A DNA stretch of 10,631 bases, taken from the NCBI GenBank assembly GCA_004325065.1, contig PITI01000577.1, positions 1-10,631 of the forward strand, given 5' to 3'. Both the position numbers and the translations under genes were made by a program. The DNA comes from Hamiltosporidium magnivora. Taxonomy: Eukaryota; Microsporidia; Dubosqiidae. The notes beneath the pieces were generated by a model. The model made no database searches and was not told where the DNA came from. It saw only the letters and a program-made list of their open reading frames with translations. Below are positions 7,300-10,631 of the stretch, piece by piece (the first letter of the stretch is position 1; the number at the start of each line of letters is the position of its first letter).

Positions 7300-8539
7300 T
7301 GTAAAACTTCTTTCATGTTGTTAAGCAAAACGGAAGATCTGCTATTTTATCGCCTTGATACCTATAACATCAAACCAATCACGCAAAAGAAAACTATTTT
7401 ATTGATAATTATAATATTTACTGCTTCTTAGATCTACATACATGTTTTAGTTTGAGACACTGTGATTATGAGCGAAAATTTAAGAGTATTAAATTATTAT
7501 CTTAGATAAAGAAAATGTAGCGTCGGCTTTCATCTTGCAGAGTATAGATTAATTATCAAGGGATATCAATTGAATTCAAGTCATATTTGTAAGAGTAATA
7601 CTTTTAGGCGACAACTATAGACAAAATTTTCCATGATATCTCAAGCTTTTTCTACAAATTTGTTGAATTCTGCTTATAATTTTGCTCTTTATGTGAAAAT
7701 TTTGAAATTTATAAGCATAATAATACACGAGAAAGAAAGGCTACATGGTTAATGGCTCATTAAACTTGGAAATTGAGATCTTATCAATAGTAATGGTTTA
7801 GATGAAATTTTAGTGCAAGTTCCATCTCATATTATTTCTAAAGATATTTTGAGGAAATCTTTGGCAGATTTATATGCGAAAAGACTGTCTATAAGTCTCC
7901 AAAAAAGATATTATTTCTAGATAAAATAAAGAAAATATTCTAATTCCTTCAGAAATATATGATATTTTCAAGGAAAAGAAAGAGAATATAAAAGTTCAGA
8001 TAGTCTTATTGGTAGAAACATTGATTATGTGAATAGTTACCCTGTGATTTATCTCGGTTTAATACTTTTGGCACACTCTTAATTATAATAAAGGCACTAT
8101 AATTATTTCTATTTAGAGATTTATATACTGAAAACCGCTTTTTAAATGTTACAAAGCTAATCGTATGTGACATGATCTAACGTTATAGAACTTATTTGTA
8201 GACCGTTTGTGCCAAAGGGATAATATATTTCCACTGAGAATTTTTATATCAGATCTCGATCATAAATTCTACCCTTAACTAAGATAACTTCTGGTGAATT
8301 TGGGTTTTAGTATGCTAGTATCCAAAGGTCAAGTACATACATTAGACAAGGTAGGAATTATTTTACAAAGGCGAACTTTTGCCAAATATAAACCTTATGG
8401 TGCCTTTTCGAAAAGCTGAAGAAAAACGGTATGATTCTATCACCACAAGATTACTTTGAGTAAGATTATATTAGGCAAACGTGACAAAATAATCACAAAA
8501 AATGTGTATATAAAGCGGTTTTTATTCTTAAATGTATAG
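7300..8539 (+). pseudogene. Helitron PIF1-like helicase domain, decayed
   Basis: The helicase motifs are present in order but eroded. SKTEDLLFY (~7324-7350) is the likely remnant of Walker A (GGTGKTxLL). IIILDKENVASAFILQSID (7493-7549) is Walker B, equivalent to LIIWDEAPM...EAIDR. LLGDNYRQNFP (7601-7633) is motif III, GDFRQxLPV. KEREYKSSDSLIG (7975-8013) with NSYP matches the GExxxYxSxDSI region and downstream PxEFLN. LFRDLYTENRFLNVTKLIV (8109-8165) matches LLRNLDxxxGLCNGTRLIV. HTLDKVGIILQRRTFAKYKP (8329-8388) then YGAFSKS matches GQTLxxVGIYL...FSHGQLYVALSR. The tail KNVYIKRFLFLNV ends at TAG 8537-8539. Lost glycines, aspartates and internal stops rule out ATPase function. Confidence 0.82.
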
Positions 8540-8599
8540 AATGAAAGGAATATTTTTAGGTACAAAATATTCATATCCAAAAATCTCAAAAAACCGCTT
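8513..8599. repeat. 11-bp inverted repeat across the Helitron stop codon
   Basis: AAGCGGTTTTT (8513-8523) pairs perfectly with AAAAACCGCTT (8589-8599) over a 65-nt spacer containing the stop at 8537-8539. The 10-mer AAAACCGCTT also occurs at 8131-8140, inside the helicase. This could be a remnant of element-end structure, though Helitron 3' hairpins normally lie beside a terminal CTRR, which is not evident here. Confidence 0.4.
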
Positions 8600-9454
8600 C
8601 TTTGAAATACTAATGCAAACTCAATATATTCATATCATTAAAATAATATTTATTACACGAATACTGGAATCAATGCAATATTTTATCTTTGTTATTTTTT
8701 CCTCAGTACATTTTCGAACTTGAATTCAATATTTTGACAAGTTGGAATACCGAATATTTTTTGGTTTCAGTTTATCGTATTTATATGCTCTAATCGGTTT
8801 TTTAGGCAAATCGAAATCTCATTAAGCTTGAAAATGTCCCAAATAAAGAGGAAATCAACAAGATCGAACAAATTTAAATAAATTCTGTGTCTCTTTTTAA
8901 AATTTTTTAAAACAACGTCTATCCTGTTAGACATAAAATTATGTCCGTTTCTACAAACCTAACAGCCATTTGATTATAAAAATATATCTTTTTAGTCCCC
9001 TTGCTCAACTCCTTATTACACGTAATTCCTAAAAAATAAAAAGAAATGTATAGTCAAAAAAAGGTTTGAGTGCTTTATTAATTAATATACCCCGAAATAT
9101 ATTTATCTTTATATTATATACGAAGTCAATAGTAATTTGGAATTTAAAGACCAAAGAACTATACCTAAACTGTAGGAATAAAATATTTTTTTACTAATAT
9201 GTTACACGGAATAGTAAATATTTAAATCCATTTAGTTCTAAAAAAAAGTAATTCTGTAGAATTTACTATACAATTTTAAAGAGATTAAGAATTGAAAATC
9301 TGTAAGTAAAATATAATATATTTGTTTGAATCTTCATACTTATATTTCAAACCTATATTTGATTTAACTCATAAAAGTAAAATATTTTGTTTAGAAATAC
9401 TTTAAGAAATATAATATGTTTATGTGAAGTTAATTTCATATAAAATTATTAAAA
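8540..9454. other. AT-rich spacer without a gene
   Basis: No supportable coding region or RNA gene was seen on either strand. The frame at 8532-8723 (+) overlaps the Helitron tail and is low-complexity. The Helitron 3' terminus should fall in the first few hundred bases but was not identified. The one structured patch is the nested inverted repeat at 8924-8965. Confidence 0.55.
8924..8965. repeat. Nested inverted repeats
   Basis: Outer arms CTGTTAG (8924-8930) and CTAACAG (8959-8965) are perfect complements. Just inside, GACATA (8930-8935), loop AAAT and TATGTC (8940-8945) form a tight 6-bp hairpin that shares the G at 8930. The two folds compete at that base. No adjacent gene gives it a role. 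Confidence 0.4.
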
Positions 9455-9794
9455 AGTATCTCATCTTTTTAAAACAGTGGAAGTATTATATTGTTTTCAT
9501 GACATTAACCGGTTCTAGGTTTAACATAAATAAATGCTACCCAACACTCCATCAGTACCCCTGCAATACCTACGTTCCAAAGCCTTTTTTCATCTAACAA
9601 GTTAGTAGAACCTAATTAATAGGCGAAGGTGCTTTCCTGTATTATTTAACGTCTGTTCCATGGAGTGTGATCGAAGTCCCTCGGGCTCCCCAAGACTATG
9701 CAACATTCCTTCTTACTCTAAAAATTTGAAACCAATAAACTTCTAGCTAAGATATTTTCAGAGACTTACATGGGGTCCACCTAGACAGTGCAAT

Positions 9795-9814
9795 GTCATA
9801 CCAACAGGTATAAC
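9795..9814 (-). other. Conserved RNA-type hairpin inside the transposon remnant (right copy)
   Basis: On the minus strand GTTATACC, loop TGTT and GGTATGAC form the same 8-bp stem as at 619-638. The only difference from the left copy is the first loop base (T here, C there), so the stem is fully conserved. Confidence 0.55.
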
Positions 9815-9968
9815 CTGCTACTTAGCTTTCTGGGGTTTAAAGGGTTTTATTTCTATTTAACACAGGCGCCGTGTCTTCTAACCCGAGTGGGCAGGCTAAG
9901 TTTCCATCTTTTTAAATAGCAATTATCTACATTTTCAGCTGCGGTCTGCAACCTTGTTACATAAAAAC

Positions 9969-10163
9969 TCAAATAAATCTGTAGAAATAGTTTCGCAATT
10001 TCGTAGATCTTCTCCTCCTCATACAAACTCCCATAGAACGATAATAAATGCTTTCTGGTTCTATTGCCACCAATAATCTAAAGAATGATTTCATAAATCG
10101 ATTCCGTCCACTTTTTGCCAATAAGATATATTTTATTGTGGTTATTCTTTCTCTACCAATCAA
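9969..10163 (-). pseudogene. C-terminal coding remnant of the right transposon copy
   Basis: A stop-free frame of 64 codons begins within the aligned region and ends at TGA 9971-9969. Key segments are ERITTIKYILLAKSG, FFRLLVAIEPESIYYRSMGV and MRRRRSTKLRNYFYRFI. Comparison with 301-465 shows mainly conservative substitutions in this frame and the same final TGA, which argues that the family once translated it. The peptide is basic at its end. It loosely fits the ET..HIL..C then Y..RH..V order found upstream of the endonuclease-like domain in LINE polyproteins, but Cys and His are not preserved, so identity is uncertain. The first codon is ATT, not a true start, so the fragment lacks its 5' end. 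Confidence 0.5.
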
Positions 10164-10165
10164 AT

Positions 10166-10430
10166 ATATCTAATTATTGTTTTTTATTAGTTAAATAAAA
10201 ATCAAGAAGCTTTCTTTATTCAATTTTTCGGGCTATTTATTAGATTTACAGATAGATGGTAGTATTTAAACAAATTATCAACGTATACATAATGTATATT
10301 AATATTATTTTTGTTCATAATAATTGTTTATTTTTTGTGTTAAAACGCATACATCACAGAATATGTATTTAGAAAATCAAATAAAAATTTGGTGCATTTG
10401 AATTTTAAAACTTTAATTTAATTTGACTAT
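10166..10430. other. AT-rich spacer between transposon remnant and gene fragment
   Basis: Nothing coding is seen. A 15-bp near-palindrome, TATACAT-A-ATGTATA, lies at 10284-10298; in such AT-rich sequence it may be chance. Confidence 0.4.
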
Positions 10431-10625
10431 TTAATAACTTTGAATATTATTTGGATTACATATTTGGAACACAAACGGGAATTCATATGCTAATAACGAA
10501 TTAAGTTTCTTCTTGTTAAGAAAATCATGTACAATTAGTATGTTTAAACAAGAGTTATAATTTAAATCAAATGTAATACCGGAATCTCGAAGATAATATG
10601 CAATGTGTATATTGTGAATAAGCAA
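10431..10625 (-). pseudogene. Fragment of a paralogue of the 2920-3690 protein
   Basis: A 64-codon open stretch ends at TAA 10433-10431. Upstream in the same frame is TAA at 10628-10626, and the first codon is TTG, so it is not an intact gene. DSGITFDLNYN here aligns with DSQITFEFNFN of the 2920-3690 product without gaps, with identical or conservative residues except Gln/Gly. A further stretch, LNILIVHDFLNKKKLNSLLAYEFP, can be placed on LHLYIIELKRCTDKDFFEILNVIDFP if about two dozen residues were lost between. Both frames end soon afterwards. I infer the broken C-terminal end of a family member whose main body lies beyond the right edge. The match is short, and chance similarity in Asn/Phe-rich sequence is possible. 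Confidence 0.45.
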
Positions 10626-10631
10626 TTAAAT

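Larger units (their letters stand above)
5364..8539 (+). mobile_element. Fossil of an autonomous Helitron (Rep/PIF1-like helicase)
   Basis: Helitrons are rolling-circle transposons whose single protein joins a HUH-type Rep nuclease to a PIF1-like helicase. Reading the plus strand in three shifting frames recovers the family's motifs in order. First comes a Lys/Arg/Glu-rich start (ATG at 5364, MAERDKTREKRRENK), then Rep-region pieces. Next is CHEAIWRMYKF with SHT, matching the family's EACWRIF...SHT signature. Then come LTPW, RMYRIT and HIPGASSFEYL, equivalent to LTAWF, GRMY and HVRGPTSFEDL. Helicase motifs follow, and finally KNVYIKRFLFLNV ending at TAG 8537-8539. The span allows about 1,058 codons, short of the usual ~1,300-1,600, because part of Rep is missing. 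Many stops and frameshifts make it inactive. The 5' TC and 3' hairpin-CTRR ends were not located, so the element extends somewhat beyond these limits. Confidence 0.88.
9455..10165 (-). mobile_element. Decayed transposon fragment, right copy (inverted relative to left copy)
   Basis: Read on the minus strand, this aligns with ~271-985 over its whole length; the lengths match to within a few bases. The order is a coding-like start (10163-9969), a TGCAGAC step near 9945, GTTAGAAGAC near 9880, the 42-bp block at 9776-9817, GATCACA near 9670, GTAGGTATTG near 9565 and GTTTTAAAAAGA near 9470. After the first frame ends, reading frames break up. Short blocks such as NLACPLGLEDTAP (about 9900-9862), then VIPVGM and LGG (9814-9776), recall the late LINE pattern of DIACPxD, KY..L and VIPVVIGALG. 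I infer the C-terminal end of a LINE-like polyprotein plus 3' untranslated sequence. The alternative is a DNA transposon 3' end. Confidence 0.6.

Noticed and set aside
8532..8723. Plus-strand frame of 63 codons after the Helitron
   Set aside because: It starts inside the Helitron tail, is low-complexity Ile/Phe-rich, and has no support beyond being open.
9700..9960. Resemblance of the right repeat to the 3' part of large-subunit rRNA (GTAACAAGGTTGC, ATTTAAA, CTGAAAATATCTTAGC)
   Set aside because: The rRNA-like strings are not shared by the left copy, the universal AGTACGAGAGGA loop is absent, and the adjacent part of the repeat shows protein-type conservation.
271..10165. The two inverted copies as terminal inverted repeats of one ~9.9-kb giant transposon
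   Set aside because: Their divergence is high, they carry coding remnants rather than terminal motifs, and the interior contains an unrelated Helitron and a host-like gene. Two independent or duplicated insertions are simpler.
10284..10298. TATACAT-A-ATGTATA near-palindrome as a regulatory site
   Set aside because: Pure A/T-rich short palindromes are expected by chance in this sequence and no gene start is positioned to use it.

Overview
This is a strongly AT-rich eukaryotic window with very low gene density and no recognisable housekeeping gene. It holds one lineage-specific secreted-protein locus, surrounded by dead transposable elements. No spliceosomal introns, tRNA, rRNA, CRISPR array or bacterial operon signals were seen. 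A compact, intron-poor, AT-rich parasite such as a TE-loaded microsporidian is the best guess, from composition, the short Lys/Asn-rich secreted protein and the mixture of decayed elements. It is an inference: no marker gene proves it.

Layout. Positions 91-266 are an old ~88-bp tandem duplication. Positions ~271-985 (+) are a decayed transposon fragment whose diverged sister copy lies inverted at ~9455-10165 (-). The two are collinear over about 710 bp, share a short coding frame that ends at the same TGA, and share a nearly invariant 42-bp block folding into an 8-bp hairpin. They look like a retroelement 3' end; LINE is my tentative class. Positions 986-2919 carry no gene I can support.

The only substantial coding region is on the minus strand at 2920-4219. 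A 181-codon frame with a secretion signal (3674-4219) runs 17 bp into a 256-codon frame (2920-3690) offset by one base at a T4 run. It is most simply one secreted protein of about 430 residues split by a one-base indel, or else two overlapping genes. A TATA-like box and a perfect 24-bp AT palindrome lie just upstream.

Positions 5364-8539 (+) hold the fossil of an autonomous Helitron (Rep/PIF1-like helicase). The ordered motifs run from a Lys/Arg/Glu-rich N-terminus through Rep fragments, the conserved linker after Rep, and helicase motifs to the C-terminal NVYK-like tail. Dozens of stops and frameshifts interrupt it, and the HUH nuclease core has been deleted. Positions 8540-9454 are AT-rich spacer with some inverted repeats.

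At the right edge (10431-10625, -) is a broken fragment that resembles the C-terminal part of the 2920-3690 protein. This suggests a dispersed family of secreted-protein paralogues, here next to transposon debris.
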